From Aliiglaciecola sp. M165 (GTDB lineage: Bacteria > Pseudomonadota > Gammaproteobacteria > Enterobacterales > Alteromonadaceae), in assembly GCF_007197995.1 (NCBI RefSeq), contig NZ_VKKH01000001.1:186001-250000 (forward strand): 64,000 bases of DNA. Direction: 5' to 3'. Position numbers and translations under genes: made by a program. The number at the start of each line of letters is the position of its first letter. Position 1 is the stretch's first letter. Under the pieces are notes generated by a model that had not been told where the DNA came from, did not search any database, and saw nothing but the letters and a program-made list of their open reading frames with translations. This document shows positions 54,534 to 64,000 of the stretch, piece by piece.

Positions 54534-56324
54534 ATGCGGATATTAAATTTTAACGGTGGTGTTTTCTCCCATCGACTTTTTTCAAAAACGTTCCTCACAA
54601 TCGCCTCACTGATTTTATTATTTGGCTGTGGGGATAATATTGATAGCAAAAACGCTGATACCGGTGCAGAAACGAAAACAGATTTGGAGCTTGCACAAAG
54701 CAATTGGCGGCAACCCTTATTTAGTGGTTTGGGCGAAGTGAACTTTCCCATCACTACCCAATCTGCTGTCGCGCAACAGTACTTTAACCAAGGACTTGCC
54801 TTATCCTATGCGTTTAACCATGCAGCCGCGGATTTCGCGTTTAACGAAGCAACCATTTATGACCCAGATTGTGCCATGTGTTATTGGGGCAGCGCGCTAG
54901 TTTTGGGGCCAAATGTGAATGCCGATATGGCAGCTGGAAATGCCCCCCGCGCTTTTGGTTTAGCTAAAATGGCGAAAGAACTAAGCGAAAACGTCAGTGC
55001 CAAGGAAAAAGCGCTCATCAATGCACTGCAAAATAGGTATTTAGAGACTGAGCCTGCGGATAGAACCTCGCTAAACGAAGCATACGCAGAGGGTATGCGC
55101 GCAGTAATGAAAGCCTACCCGAAAGACGCCCATATTACTGCATTAGCGGCCGAATCAATGATGGACGTTCACCCATGGGATTTTTGGGATGCAAAAGGTG
55201 TTACACGACCTTGGACCAAAGAAATAACAGATACCATTGAAACCGCTTTAGCGCTCGATAAAAAACACATTGGCGCAATTCACTTATATATTCATGCAGT
55301 AGAGCAATCTACAAACCCAGAGCGTGCAGAACCCTATGCAGATACGCTGGCGGAACTTGCCCCTGCGGCCGGGCATTTGGTTCATATGCCTGCGCATATT
55401 TATATGAGAGTGGGGCGTTACTATGATGCAACCCTGAATAACATGTTAGCGACTGCCGCAGATAATGAGTTTGTTCAAAGCTGTCGGTCAAATAGTCCAA
55501 TCTATCTCGCTGGATACATCCCACACAATTGGCATTTTGGCTGGGTGACGGCAGCCATTAGTGGTTGGAAAAGTAAAGCCTACGAACTCGCTGAAGGGAC
55601 TGCCGCGGCACTAACAGAAGAGCTACTTCGAGCACCAGGCATGGCCGTGGCACAACATTTTTATTCGCAGCCACTCTACGCAAAAGTCAGGTTTGCTGAT
55701 TGGCAGGGGATCCTCGACACACCTGAACCAGCAGAGGATCTGCTGTACGCACGTGGAATTTGGCACTATGCCCGGGGGCAAGCGTTTGTTGGGCTTAATG
55801 ACCCAACAAACGCCGAGTTAGAACTCACAAAATTAGCCGAAATTCGGAACATGCCAGAGACCGAATCTCTTCGTTTTTTTAATCGCGAGGGGGCACCAAT
55901 TCTTTTGAAGATTGCTGAGACAGTGTTAACGGGCTCGATTGCAGAATATGCTGGAGATCTGCAAACAGCAATATCCACATTTAAGACAGCTGTAGTATTG
56001 GAAGATTCGTTGCCGTACTCAGAACCACCAGAATGGTTCTTTCCTGTAAGACATGCGCTAGGTGCCGCACAACTAGCAGCAGGTGAATTTGCAGCAGCAG
56101 AAGCGACCTATCAACGAGACCTTGAGATTATGGTCGAAAATGGCTGGGCGCTCCGCGGACTTGCCGAAGCCTTAATCTTACAAGGCAAAACTGAAGAAGC
56201 AAAGAATGTGGAGAGTAGATTTGAGGCCGCATGGAAGCACGCCGATATTACTATCAACGGATCAGTAATTTCTACAGATGAAACAATGCTCAGCGCTTCT
56301 ACTAGAACACAAGGACCAGGTTAA
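54534..56324 (+). CDS. TPR-repeat lipoprotein
   Basis: A 596-aa protein with a lipobox near residue 34 (ASLILLFGC) and TPR-like helical repeats over most of its length. Early repeats run YFNQGLALSYAFNHAAADFAFNEA and CAMCYWGSALV; the C-terminal repeats include RHALGAAQLAAGEFAAAEATYQRDL and LAEALILQGKTEEA. Such proteins organise envelope complexes. CAMC could bind a metal or haem-like group but only one such pair is seen. It lies just beyond the accessory region. Confidence 0.85.
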   Translation: MRILNFNGGVFSHRLFSKTFLTIASLILLFGCGDNIDSKNADTGAETKTDLELAQSNWRQPLFSGLGEVNFPITTQSAVAQQYFNQGLALSYAFNHAAADFAFNEATIYDPDCAMCYWGSALVLGPNVNADMAAGNAPRAFGLAKMAKELSENVSAKEKALINALQNRYLETEPADRTSLNEAYAEGMRAVMKAYPKDAHITALAAESMMDVHPWDFWDAKGVTRPWTKEITDTIETALALDKKHIGAIHLYIHAVEQSTNPERAEPYADTLAELAPAAGHLVHMPAHIYMRVGRYYDATLNNMLATAADNEFVQSCRSNSPIYLAGYIPHNWHFGWVTAAISGWKSKAYELAEGTAAALTEELLRAPGMAVAQHFYSQPLYAKVRFADWQGILDTPEPAEDLLYARGIWHYARGQAFVGLNDPTNAELELTKLAEIRNMPETESLRFFNREGAPILLKIAETVLTGSIAEYAGDLQTAISTFKTAVVLEDSLPYSEPPEWFFPVRHALGAAQLAAGEFAAAEATYQRDLEIMVENGWALRGLAEALILQGKTEEAKNVESRFEAAWKHADITINGSVISTDETMLSASTRTQGPG

Positions 56325-56660
56325 ATAGCTTAGATGAGTATTTTGACTCTAATTTGATAGTTGAAAATAATGATGCTTCGGCCCGAGATCGGAACGCGTG
56401 CGCGGCACAGGGTGAAACTGGGGCTTTCTGGAGCACTGTTCCAGCCGGTTGATAGACAGTCCACGGACGGACTGGCTAGAAGAGTGACCAAGGATGGGTT
56501 CAGTATGCGTTTTGTTTTGGATACCGTCGAAGAGGTTCTTTTGTCTAATTCGTCAGTCTTTTAAGGAGAGCCCGCACTGCGTGCGCGCCGTAAGAGCATG
56601 CCGGGATAATGTGACTGAAACGAAAAAGCCCCGCAATTGCTTGCAGGGCTTCTGGAATAG
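56325..56660. other. non-coding gap downstream of the TPR gene
   Basis: 336 bases, GC-richer than neighbouring gaps, including the tRNA-Phe terminator. Short frames here carry no family signal; it may be decayed DNA downstream of the tRNA. Confidence 0.4.
56623..56651 (-). terminator. tRNA-Phe terminator
   Basis: On the minus strand AGCCC (56650-56646) pairs with GGGCT (56631-56627), extended by CTGC-AAGCAATT-GCGG, and followed by TTTTT. It lies ten bases after the tRNA CCA. Confidence 0.8.
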
Positions 56661-56736
56661 TGGTGCCTCGACCCGGGATCGAACCAGGGACACGCGGATT
56701 TTCAATCCGCTGCTCTACCAACTGAGCTATCGAGGC
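56661..56736 (-). tRNA. tRNA-Phe (GAA)
   Basis: A 76-nt tRNA with an encoded CCA. The acceptor GCCTCGA pairs with TCGAGGC; the D-arm is TAGCTCAGTTGGTAGAGCA; the anticodon loop TTGAAAA holds GAA; the T-arm is CCTGGTTCGATCCCGGG. It matches the gammaproteobacterial tRNA-Phe closely. It lies beside yggX-mutY, a common arrangement in the group. Confidence 0.97.
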
Positions 56737-56904
56737 ACAGACATATTGTCTTCAAACACAGCGCTTAAAAAGTGACTTGGCAGCGCCGTGGGTGCGTATT
56801 AAACGGATTCTTGGCTTTCAAGTCAACCGATTTTTCGTAATTTTTAAGCTTTATAACAAGATTGATGGAAAAGTCAGCAATAAACCGGCCAATGTAAGCC
56901 CAAA

Positions 56905-57177
56905 TCAACTCTGAGGCGGCACATATCCCTCAATATTGGGCTCTTTGCCTTCAAACAAATAACCGACCATTTGCTCTTCCAAAAACGCGCGTGCTTCAGG
57001 TTGCATCATGTTCAATTTATTTTCATTGATTAACATGGTCTGTTTTTTTTGCCATTCAGTCCATGCTTCTTTACTGATGTTGTCAAATATGCGCTTTCCC
57101 AGCTCACCGGGATACAATTGAAAATCTAAGCCATCTGCATCTTTTTGCAATTTTTGACAAAAAACCGTTCTACTCAT
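56905..57177 (-). CDS. yggX: Fe(2+)-trafficking / oxidative-damage protection protein YggX
   Basis: A 90-aa protein matching Ygg[36 protein letters not shown] and [10 protein letters not shown]. Cys7 is the conserved Cys. It protects iron-sulphur enzymes from oxidation. It follows mutY by 20 bases on the same strand, the usual pairing, since MutY holds an iron-sulphur cluster. Confidence 0.95.
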   Translation of the reverse strand: MSRTVFCQKLQKDADGLDFQLYPGELGKRIFDNISKEAWTEWQKKQTMLINENKLNMMQPEARAFLEEQMVGYLFEGKEPNIEGYVPPQS

Positions 57178-57197
57178 TGATTGATTCCGTGAAGTAA

Positions 57198-58253
57198 TTA
57201 AAGATTTGCGCTTAGTGTACTAAAAAGTTTAGTGGTTGGCGCTGCTAATCCTACATTTGGTGGAGAGCGAAGGTCATACCAAAGTGTTTCGTTTTCGGAC
57301 ACCTGACCCGTAGGCGGTTTTTTTAACTCCAATAAAATTGGTTGAATGTCCAAATGAAAATGACTGAATGTGTGCCTGAATGGCTCAAGTTTTTGCTCGT
57401 TGTAAGCGCCAAGTTGCAACCTTTGGGAAATCGCTTGCACGTCACTTAGCTGTTGGGCTTCAAAAAAACCAAACAATCCTCCCCAAATCCCCGATGAAGG
57501 GCGTTTATAGATTAAAACCTGTTGTTGCCACATTGGCAGTATCATAACTGTGGATTTTGTTGGGATGACTTTTTTTGGCTTTTTGCCAGGAAACTCACTT
57601 TGAGTGCCCTGTGCAAACGCCAGACATTGATTTTGTACCGGGCAATCATCGCAGCTTGGCTTGCTGCGTGTGCAAAGGGTTGCGCCAAGATCCATCATCG
57701 CCTGTGTATAAATTCCCGTATCTTTTTTTGGTGTCAACGCATCAGCGTACTCCCAGAGCTGCTGCTCAACTGCTCGATTTCCAGGCCACCCAGAGACAGC
57801 AAAGAAACGCGAAAGCACTCTTTTAACATTGCCGTCTAGGATGCTAATTGATTGACCGCAAGCAATCGATAGAATCGCTCCTGCGGTTGAGCGTCCAATG
57901 CCAGGCAATGCCATGACACTTTGTAAATCTGTTGGGAAATTACCGTTGTTATCGTCCATTATTTTTTGCGCAGCCTTGTGCAGGTTTCTAGCTCGGGCGT
58001 AGTAGCCCAGCCCTGTCCAATGGTGTAGTACATCATCGGTATTTGCCTTGGCAAGCGCCTCAATAGTAGGAAAACTCGTCATAAATTTTTGATAATAGGG
58101 GATCACCGTTTTGACTTGGGTTTGCTGTAGCATAATCTCAGAGACCCAAACCCTGTAGGGTGTTTTGTCTTGCTGCCAGGGTAAGTCTTTCCTACCGTGT
58201 TGGTGGAACCATGCTAAAAGTTTTTCACTAAATGGTTGCTCAGTATGTTGCAT
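57198..58253 (-). CDS. mutY: Adenine DNA glycosylase MutY
   Basis: A 351-aa enzyme that removes adenine opposite 8-oxoguanine. The helix-hairpin-helix is [13 protein letters not shown] with catalytic Asp in [10 protein letters not shown]; the iron-sulphur cluster ligands run C-x6-C-x2-C-x5-C ([17 protein letters not shown]). The C-terminal NUDIX-like domain (~225-345) contains [11 protein letters not shown] for reading 8-oxoG. Full length, co-transcribed with yggX. Confidence 0.96.
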   Translation of the reverse strand: MQHTEQPFSEKLLAWFHQHGRKDLPWQQDKTPYRVWVSEIMLQQTQVKTVIPYYQKFMTSFPTIEALAKANTDDVLHHWTGLGYYARARNLHKAAQKIMDDNNGNFPTDLQSVMALPGIGRSTAGAILSIACGQSISILDGNVKRVLSRFFAVSGWPGNRAVEQQLWEYADALTPKKDTGIYTQAMMDLGATLCTRSKPSCDDCPVQNQCLAFAQGTQSEFPGKKPKKVIPTKSTVMILPMWQQQVLIYKRPSSGIWGGLFGFFEAQQLSDVQAISQRLQLGAYNEQKLEPFRHTFSHFHLDIQPILLELKKPPTGQVSENETLWYDLRSPPNVGLAAPTTKLFSTLSANL

Positions 58254-58334
58254 CAGTTGCCTGTCAAATTTTGATTGGCGTTACCGCCTGATAGTGTGAT
58301 CATACAAGAATCCAAAGAAAATAGACCACACTTA

Positions 58335-59042
58335 ATGAAGACAATTGAACAACCCGTAATATTTTTCCCCGGAATGCTTTGTGACGAAAGAATATGGTTA
58401 CCCGTGTGGCAACGTATGTCATTCCAGCAACGCAGTTACGTTCCTTTGCAGTGGGCGGATTCTTTGGCGCAGATGTTGGCGTTAAGCCAAGACAGAATAG
58501 ACTCATTTGAACAGGAAGTTCACTTAGTCGGTTTTTCCATGGGCGGATTTATAGCGTCAGTTTGCGCAAGTCAGGCGCCAGGGAGAATCGCCTCGTTAAC
58601 CCTCATTGGCTATAACCCCAAAGGCTTAACTAACGAAGAGATTCGCGCACGAGAACAATTGCTTAAAACCCTGCATCAAAATACAAAATTGACTATGAAC
58701 AAAGCACGCCTAAAGCAATTTGTCACGTCTGACGAATTGAATAACGAAAACATTACCGGGCCAGTATTGGAGATGGAAAAAGACCTTGGCAATACTGTGT
58801 TGCGTGGTCACATCCAATCAACCACACCCCGTGAAGACATGAGCAAACAACTTCAAAACGCGCCTTTTCAGATTAATTTCATCACGGCTCAACACGACAA
58901 AATTGCAGATTGCGACTCAATTGCACAACTGAGCCAGCGCTGCCTAAAATCGACTCATCTAAATCTGCAAGATACTGCACATATGATGTTACTTAGTCAG
59001 CCAGATGTCATTGCAGATCAGCTTTACAAACTTCTAAATTAA
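58335..59042 (+). CDS. Alpha/beta hydrolase
   Basis: A 235-aa alpha/beta hydrolase from the ATG at 58335; a TTG at 58275 adds 20 residues without fold character. It has VIFFPGMLCDERIW, the nucleophile elbow GFSMGG, an Asp in TAQHDKIAD and His in DTAHMMLL. These fit small serine esterases. It runs divergently from mutY and convergently with the DUF2306 gene, one base from its stop. Confidence 0.85.
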   Translation: MKTIEQPVIFFPGMLCDERIWLPVWQRMSFQQRSYVPLQWADSLAQMLALSQDRIDSFEQEVHLVGFSMGGFIASVCASQAPGRIASLTLIGYNPKGLTNEEIRAREQLLKTLHQNTKLTMNKARLKQFVTSDELNNENITGPVLEMEKDLGNTVLRGHIQSTTPREDMSKQLQNAPFQINFITAQHDKIADCDSIAQLSQRCLKSTHLNLQDTAHMMLLSQPDVIADQLYKLLN

Positions 59043-59043
59043 C

Positions 59044-59871
59044 CTAGGTCATTCTGGGCAACCACATGCCTGCAAAGGCCGCAAATATGCCCACTGACAT
59101 ACATAAGGTGGTCAACAAAACAATAACGCTTGCCAGCACTTTATTGAGGTGATTTGTTGACTGCTGACCAGCAAAATAACATTCGAGTATAAGAAGGGGT
59201 AACAAAAACTGTCCGACGGTCATTATTTTGATAGCGGGACCGGTGAAAGTCTCTAGGTCAACACCTACAGGCCCGCCATTTGCCGTAAACCAGAACATTA
59301 ACATCACTCTAAACGTCCAAACGCCACTGACCACAACAAATAAACGCATAGCCCACTTGCGATGTTCTTCAATATTGCGGCGCATCGCCATATCAATGGT
59401 GAAATAGGCAAAAAGTAAAATGAGTAAGCCATTAAATGTGGTGATCAAGTGCTGGATCGTGTCACCAACAGTGCCTCGCACCAGAATCATATAAATTCCG
59501 GTTATGCTGGTGATGACCGCAGTGATTAAATAGACGCGTCCATTAACGCGGTGAAATGTTCTAAATCGATTTCGAATGGCTGGTACAAGCTGCAAACCAC
59601 CCAACGACATAACTAAAATTGGCAATAAAATATGGATAATGATCATCGAATTGCCAAAGCTTTCTCCCTCTATGATCCCCTTTGGAAGTACATCTGCCCA
59701 TTGTGACAAGTTTCCGCCAACGAAAGACAGACCATAAAAACCGATGATGTAACTGACAAATAACCACTGTCCGATTAAAGCCGTTGTTAGCCAAAGCGCA
59801 CCGGTGCCGTTTAACAATTTATCGGACCAAAGACGCTCGTCGTCAGAAAAAGCGGCTAGGCTAGTCTGCAT
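59044..59871 (-). CDS. DUF2306-family membrane protein
   Basis: A 275-aa protein with about seven membrane helices and the DUF2306 core: LGGLQLVPAIRNRFRTFHRVNGRVYLI and EHRKWAMRLFVVVSGVWTFRVMLMFW. The conserved His/Arg residues (FHR..GR; HRKWAMR) may bind haem or quinone, but the function is unknown. AGGAG lies seven bases before the ATG at 59871; an earlier ATG at 59877 is too close. Confidence 0.85.
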   Translation of the reverse strand: MQTSLAAFSDDERLWSDKLLNGTGALWLTTALIGQWLFVSYIIGFYGLSFVGGNLSQWADVLPKGIIEGESFGNSMIIIHILLPILVMSLGGLQLVPAIRNRFRTFHRVNGRVYLITAVITSITGIYMILVRGTVGDTIQHLITTFNGLLILLFAYFTIDMAMRRNIEEHRKWAMRLFVVVSGVWTFRVMLMFWFTANGGPVGVDLETFTGPAIKIMTVGQFLLPLLILECYFAGQQSTNHLNKVLASVIVLLTTLCMSVGIFAAFAGMWLPRMT

Positions 59872-59877
59872 GACCAT

Positions 59878-60247
59878 GCTCCTATTTTTTCTAAAATTAA
59901 ATTATCCCTTTCCTTGAGCAACCATAATGCCAATTATTTTTCATATATTATTCAATTAGTTAGTCAAATATGGTGCTTGTGGCATCCTAAATTGAGCCAA
60001 AAAGTTGTGTAAATGACCAGATTGTTGAGATCCCCACAAGCATGCGCTCTAGCGGCGACTGTTTACCCTGTTACTTTCTATATCCACATTGCTGCATTAG
60101 ACTCATACGGTCTGTCCAAAAAGTGACAGATTTAATCTGTCGGTTAGGTTTGATTTTTAAGGCAACCAGTGCATAATGCGCAGCCCCCATCCTCCAAGAG
60201 ATTGAAGGATGTTATTAGGTCCCAATTCGAAAATTTTTAGGTACGTT
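59878..60247. other. non-coding region upstream of trmB
   Basis: 370 bases. Contains a perfect interrupted palindrome GACAGATT-T-AATCTGTC (60125-60141) and a smaller hairpin CATCCT/AGGATG (60188-60211) just before trmB. The palindrome could be an operator or a leader hairpin. No gene seen. Confidence 0.45.
60125..60141. repeat. 17-bp palindrome upstream of trmB
   Basis: GACAGATT and AATCTGTC are perfect complements around one central T. It lies ~107 bases before the trmB ATG. Confidence 0.6.
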
Positions 60248-60967
60248 ATGAGTCAATTCAAAACTCAAGAAGAAGCCGAAGCTGCAGGCGTTTATGTTCA
60301 AAAAGTTCGTAGCTTCGTAAAGCGAGAAGGCCGATTAACAAAAGGCCAAGCGAGAGCTTTAGAAGAGTTTTGGCCGTCAATGGGTCTGGAACACAAAAAC
60401 GGCATGCTGGAAATGGCTCAAACTTTTGGTCGCGATGCACCAGTGGTTCTAGAGATCGGATTTGGTATGGGCACATCATTGGTTGAGATGGCATCCAATG
60501 AACCTGACAAAAACTTTATTGGTATTGAAGTTCACCGTCCTGGCGTAGGAACCTGCATGGCTTCTGCGGATGAAAAAGGTGTCACTAACCTACGCGTTTT
60601 CGAACATGACGCTGTTGAAGTGCTAGCCGATTGCATCCCGGATGCTAGCTTGCAGCGCGTACAGCTGTTTTTCCCTGATCCCTGGCATAAAAAACGCCAT
60701 CACAAGCGCCGTATTGTACAAGCCGATTTTGTTGAAAAACTTAGAAAGAAACTAGAAGTTGGTGGAGTTTTCCACATGGCAACAGATTGGGAAAACTACG
60801 CCGAACACATGCTTGAGGTAATGAAGCAAGCCCCAGGATTTAAAAACCAGTCCGTTACTAACGACTTTGTGCCACGTCCAGACAACCGTCCTTTGACCAA
60901 ATTTGAACAGCGCGGCCATCGTTTAGGTCATGGAGTTTGGGATTTGATGTTTGAGCGTGTTAGCTGA
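60248..60967 (+). CDS. trmB: tRNA (guanine-N7)-methyltransferase
   Basis: A 239-aa enzyme that makes m7G46 in tRNA. Motifs are [16 protein letters not shown] (SAM loop), [32 protein letters not shown] and the tail [17 protein letters not shown]. The ATG at 60248 gives the usual length; an ATG 13 codons earlier is possible. Its TGA overlaps the rsmC ATG by one base. Confidence 0.95.
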   Translation: MSQFKTQEEAEAAGVYVQKVRSFVKREGRLTKGQARALEEFWPSMGLEHKNGMLEMAQTFGRDAPVVLEIGFGMGTSLVEMASNEPDKNFIGIEVHRPGVGTCMASADEKGVTNLRVFEHDAVEVLADCIPDASLQRVQLFFPDPWHKKRHHKRRIVQADFVEKLRKKLEVGGVFHMATDWENYAEHMLEVMKQAPGFKNQSVTNDFVPRPDNRPLTKFEQRGHRLGHGVWDLMFERVS

Positions 60968-61983
60968 TGCTTTCTGCGCCTAGTCAGGTCATTCTAAGGA
61001 ACCAAGATTTCTTTGAACAAGGGAACTGGTTGGTCGCCAATGCTCCTGAGGCAGAGATATTTACGAACTTGGATCGTCAGCGCTTTAGCGGATTCCATCA
61101 AATGTTCGACGTGTACCAACGATGTACCAATCAAGCCCCCGAGCAACGCCACGAATTCGCTGCCAGCATAACCGTAAAAGACGCCTACGATGGCGCAATC
61201 ATCTACATGCCTAAATCCAAAGAACATGCGCAGATGTTGATTCAAAACATGGCAAGTTGTATCAAGCCTGATGGTTTGATTTATTTAGTGGGTGAGAATA
61301 AATCTGGGATTAAAAGTGCAGACAAGCTGTTCAAACAAGTCGCAACTCAGGTTAACAAAGTCGACTCGGCACGCCACTGTGCGCTGTATTGCGCGCAAAT
61401 TAACAAAGCTGTGGCTTTTGATTTGGCTAATTGGGTAACCTACAGAGACATTACTGTAGCCGAAACTACTGTCTCTGTCGCATTTTTACCCGGCGTATTT
61501 AGTGCTGGAGAGCTTGATCCGGGCACCCGGTTGTTATTAGAAAATTTACCGCAAACGCTCAAGGGGGATATTTTGGATTTCGCTTGCGGTGCGGGGATCA
61601 TTGGCTGCTTTTTAGCAAAAAAGCATGAGAATTTGCAGGTCACCTTCTGTGATGTCAGTGCATTGGCTATTCATGCAACCGAACTCACGTTGGAAAAAAA
61701 TGGTTTTAAAGGCAAGGTTGTTCCTTCCAATGGACTGACCAATATTAGTCAAAGGTTTAATCACGTTTTTACTAACCCCCCTTTTCATACTGGGATCCAC
61801 ACAAACTACGATGTAACCCAGGATTTCATTGCGGGAATAAAAAACCATTTGGAGCCCAATGCTACATTGACCTTAGTCGCCAATCGTTTTTTACCTTATC
61901 CTGATCAACTCAAAAAATCCTTGGGAAATGTTAAGACGTTGGCGCAAACCAGTAAATTTAATTTGTACTTTAGTCGCGCTTAA
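60967..61983 (+). CDS. rsmC: 16S rRNA (guanine1207-N2)-methyltransferase
   Basis: A 338-aa RsmC with the two-domain layout: an N-terminal degenerate methyltransferase half (~1-165) and a catalytic C-terminal half with ILDFACGAGIIGCFLAKK and the NPPF motif (FTNPPFHTGIHTNYDV) for amino-group methylation. It methylates G1207 of 16S rRNA. Overlaps trmB by one base, so the two are co-translated. Confidence 0.93.
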   Translation: MLSAPSQVILRNQDFFEQGNWLVANAPEAEIFTNLDRQRFSGFHQMFDVYQRCTNQAPEQRHEFAASITVKDAYDGAIIYMPKSKEHAQMLIQNMASCIKPDGLIYLVGENKSGIKSADKLFKQVATQVNKVDSARHCALYCAQINKAVAFDLANWVTYRDITVAETTVSVAFLPGVFSAGELDPGTRLLLENLPQTLKGDILDFACGAGIIGCFLAKKHENLQVTFCDVSALAIHATELTLEKNGFKGKVVPSNGLTNISQRFNHVFTNPPFHTGIHTNYDVTQDFIAGIKNHLEPNATLTLVANRFLPYPDQLKKSLGNVKTLAQTSKFNLYFSRA

Positions 61984-62127
61984 TACCAATTCCACTGAAT
62001 ACGAGACCGTCTTAGCTCAAAATGACAGCGCAATACTTGCGATCCTGTTGTTTGCTCGTATAGTCTTGCAGACCAGCATAAAAGCAATCTTAATCATCAA
62101 TATGGTGGCATTTAGGAGTAGCAAAGT

Positions 62128-63549
62128 TTGAAAATTCTGTTTGTTGTTTCAGAAGTCCAGGATCTTGCCAAGACAGGCGGTCTAGCTGATGTCGCAAAGT
62201 CTTTGCCTATTGAGCTGAAAAAGCTTGGGCACGAAGTCATTATAGTGATGCCATTTTATAAATTGATTGAAGACAATCATGAAGCCAAAACAGTAGTTGA
62301 TGAGCATACGATTCATGCTTACGACAGGGCTTATTCATTTGGTGTTCGTCAGGTATACATTGAAGATGTACCCGTTTATTGCGTCGCCCATGCAGACTTT
62401 TTCTCTCGAAATGGTTTTTATACCGATGGCTACCATGCCTACCCAGACAATGCTGAAAGGTTCGCATTTTTTGCAGATGCTGCTCTGCATACCGCGAAGT
62501 TGTTAGAATTCCAACCTGACATTGTGCATTGCAATGACTGGCACACCGCTTTAACACCTTATTTTTTGCGTACCGACAACAGTGGATTTTTTAAAGACAG
62601 TAAAAGCATTTTGACCATTCACAATGGTGCTTTTCATGGTACGCATCGTTTGGACGAAATTCCCTATTTACACCCGCATAAAGCGTTACACAGCCAACTT
62701 GACGGAGACGCAGTTAACTTTCTTCGGATTGGTATTCGTTATGCTGACAAAATCAATACGGTAAGTCCAAATTATGCCAGTGAGTTGTTAACCACTCTTG
62801 GCAGCCACATGCTGTATAACGAGTTTCAAGCGCGCCGCAAGGATGTCTCTGGAATTTTGAATGGGTGCGATTATAGCGAATGGGATCCGGCGACTGATAA
62901 GCTATTGCCAACTAATTATGATGTTGAGTCACTGCAAGGCAAAGGATCCTGCAAGCGGTCATTACAAATTAAAGCCGGGTTACCTGAAAATAGTTCAGTA
63001 CCATTAATCGGTATGGTTTGCCGATTAACGGAGCAAAAGGGATTTGGCTATATCCTGCCCATTCTCGAAGACCTATTACAACACAATGTGCAGCTATTAA
63101 TTGTAGGTACGGGCGATCCTTCAATAAGCGAGGTTTTGCATCGACACGCGTTGATCCATCCCGACAAATTTATTTTTATCGAGACATTCAGTGAAGAGCT
63201 GGCGCACCTATTGGAAGCCGGAAGTGATTTCTTTTTAATGCCTTCTCTTTTCGAGCCTTGTGGATTGAATCAGATGTACAGCCTGGCCTATGGAACTTTG
63301 CCGATAGTCCGTGCTGTAGGAGGATTAAAAGACACGGTGATTGATTTGAAGGAACAACCGGACCAATCGACTGGTTTTGTATTTGACCAGCCTGACAGCA
63401 CCGCGCTACTTAGCTGCATTTTACGTGCACTTTTACACTATTACGAATATCCGCAGAGTTTTGCTAAAATGAAAAAGCGAGCAATGCATACAAAATTCAC
63501 TTGGCATCAAGCTGCGCTCGACTATCAAGAGTTGTATGAGTCATGTTGA
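62128..63549 (+). CDS. glgA: Glycogen synthase
   Basis: A 473-aa ADP-glucose starch/glycogen synthase of the GT5 family. The N-terminal KTGGL motif (VQDLAKTGGLADVAKSLP) binds ADP-glucose; further signatures are HCNDWHTALTPYF, LTIHNGAFHG, TVSPNYASEL and the C-terminal LFEPCGLNQMYSLAYGTLPIVRAVGGL. The start is TTG with AGGAG ten bases before. No other glg gene lies in the window. It overlaps the next gene by seven bases. Confidence 0.95.
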   Translation: MKILFVVSEVQDLAKTGGLADVAKSLPIELKKLGHEVIIVMPFYKLIEDNHEAKTVVDEHTIHAYDRAYSFGVRQVYIEDVPVYCVAHADFFSRNGFYTDGYHAYPDNAERFAFFADAALHTAKLLEFQPDIVHCNDWHTALTPYFLRTDNSGFFKDSKSILTIHNGAFHGTHRLDEIPYLHPHKALHSQLDGDAVNFLRIGIRYADKINTVSPNYASELLTTLGSHMLYNEFQARRKDVSGILNGCDYSEWDPATDKLLPTNYDVESLQGKGSCKRSLQIKAGLPENSSVPLIGMVCRLTEQKGFGYILPILEDLLQHNVQLLIVGTGDPSISEVLHRHALIHPDKFIFIETFSEELAHLLEAGSDFFLMPSLFEPCGLNQMYSLAYGTLPIVRAVGGLKDTVIDLKEQPDQSTGFVFDQPDSTALLSCILRALLHYYEYPQSFAKMKKRAMHTKFTWHQAALDYQELYESC

Positions 63550-63884
63550 AAAAACAAAAATTAAAATTCAGCCTGGCTTTCGGCTTAGCGTTTTCCTTGT
63601 TTAGTCAAAACTCCTATTCTCAAGAAATGCCTGAACAATGTGTCCAGTTGCCGCAGCGAACCCAGGTTTGCCCGAACTTGTTATACAAAAGGGCTTCTTT
63701 GAGTCTTCCTTCGTTAAACGTGATTGAAGGCGAAATGGTGTGTATTTGCATGGCAGATTTCCAGTCAATAAGAATTGCAGCAGCAACAGAGCAAGGCAAA
63801 ATCGATGAATTAATTGAACTAGGTAGATTGGCAAATCAACTTAGTATAAGTGAGTCTGATTTTGTCTCGCTAATTAGGGATTAA
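63543..63884 (+). CDS. Small exported protein
   Basis: A 113-aa protein with a signal peptide (MLKKQKLKFSLAFGLAFSLF, cleavage near SYS) and four Cys in the first half of the mature part (CVQLPQRTQVC; MVCICMAD), which may form disulphides. Translationally coupled to glgA by a seven-base overlap. No family recognised. Confidence 0.6.
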   Translation: MLKKQKLKFSLAFGLAFSLFSQNSYSQEMPEQCVQLPQRTQVCPNLLYKRASLSLPSLNVIEGEMVCICMADFQSIRIAAATEQGKIDELIELGRLANQLSISESDFVSLIRD

Positions 63885-64000
63885 TCACTGCCGCTTTTCA
63901 CTTTTGCCATTGATTTTTTTACTATTTCCATCAAAAAGTTTCCTTTTTATTGGTTTTATATCAATATTAGAGTCACTGCTGAAAATAACGAGCGCAACCT
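63885..64000. other. non-coding window edge
   Basis: No gene or terminator is recognised in the last 116 bases. Confidence 0.4.

Noticed and set aside
56361-56775. Short open frames around tRNA-Phe
   Set aside because: One reads through the tRNA and its terminator; none has a recognisable domain.

Overview
The window looks like the chromosome of a marine gammaproteobacterium of the order Alteromonadales (Aliiglaciecola/Paraglaciecola/Glaciecola-like). This is inferred from the gene content and core gene order: mutY-yggX next to tRNA-Phe, trmB-rsmC, a contiguous proB-proA-proC run, a TonB/ECF sigma module, and many envelope lipoproteins, TolB-like propellers and serine hydrolases. No 16S gene is present, so the genus is a guess.

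Layout. 0-9 kb: EamA permease, a large nSTAND/TPR ATPase-like protein, an outer-membrane CBM9/DUF5916-like barrel, then TonB, an ECF sigma factor with a membrane partner, and a small protein resembling archaeal CTP-dependent riboflavin kinases. 9.2-9.35 kb: a short repetitive element. 9.4-16.3 kb: YedK/HMCES-type protein, GST, M19 dipeptidase, ABC-2 exporter, amidohydrolase. 16.6-20.1 kb: a tight four-gene operon (membrane protein, lipoprotein, coiled-coil protein, peptidoglycan-binding pesticin-type muramidase) that I do not recognise as a named system. 20.2-36.4 kb: regulators next to secreted or envelope genes (LytTR protein/serine hydrolase lipoprotein; winged-helix TolB protein/CHRD lipoprotein; serine hydrolase with a two-component system), a SUFU protein, a DUF917 lipoprotein and PsiE. 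37-42.3 kb: proBAC, an MscS channel and an EAL phosphodiesterase. 42.4-54.2 kb: an apparently AT-richer accessory region with long non-coding gaps, an IS3 remnant, an intact IS481-type element and a methyltransferase pseudogene. 54.5-64 kb: TPR lipoprotein, tRNA-Phe, yggX, mutY, hydrolase, DUF2306 protein, trmB, rsmC, glgA and a small exported protein.

Main novelty. In the accessory region four sites (43324-43341, 49004-49021, 50989-51006, 52786-52803) carry the same heptamer direct repeat. On the minus strand it reads TGTGACG-N4-TGTGACG with an 11-bp period and a -10-like hexamer 8-9 nt downstream. The sites face an alkyltransferase-like gene whose active-site Cys is Thr, a BNR-type lipoprotein, an alpha/beta hydrolase, and a possible ~60-nt RNA that ends in a strong terminator. 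The same region encodes a protein with an N-terminal SARP/BTAD-like winged helix and a C-terminal alpha/beta hydrolase domain (43558-45150). Heptamer repeats at 11-bp period just upstream of -10 are the signature of SARP activators, so I propose a small SARP-type regulon in a proteobacterium whose activator may sense a ligand through its hydrolase domain. The link between regulator and boxes is inference.
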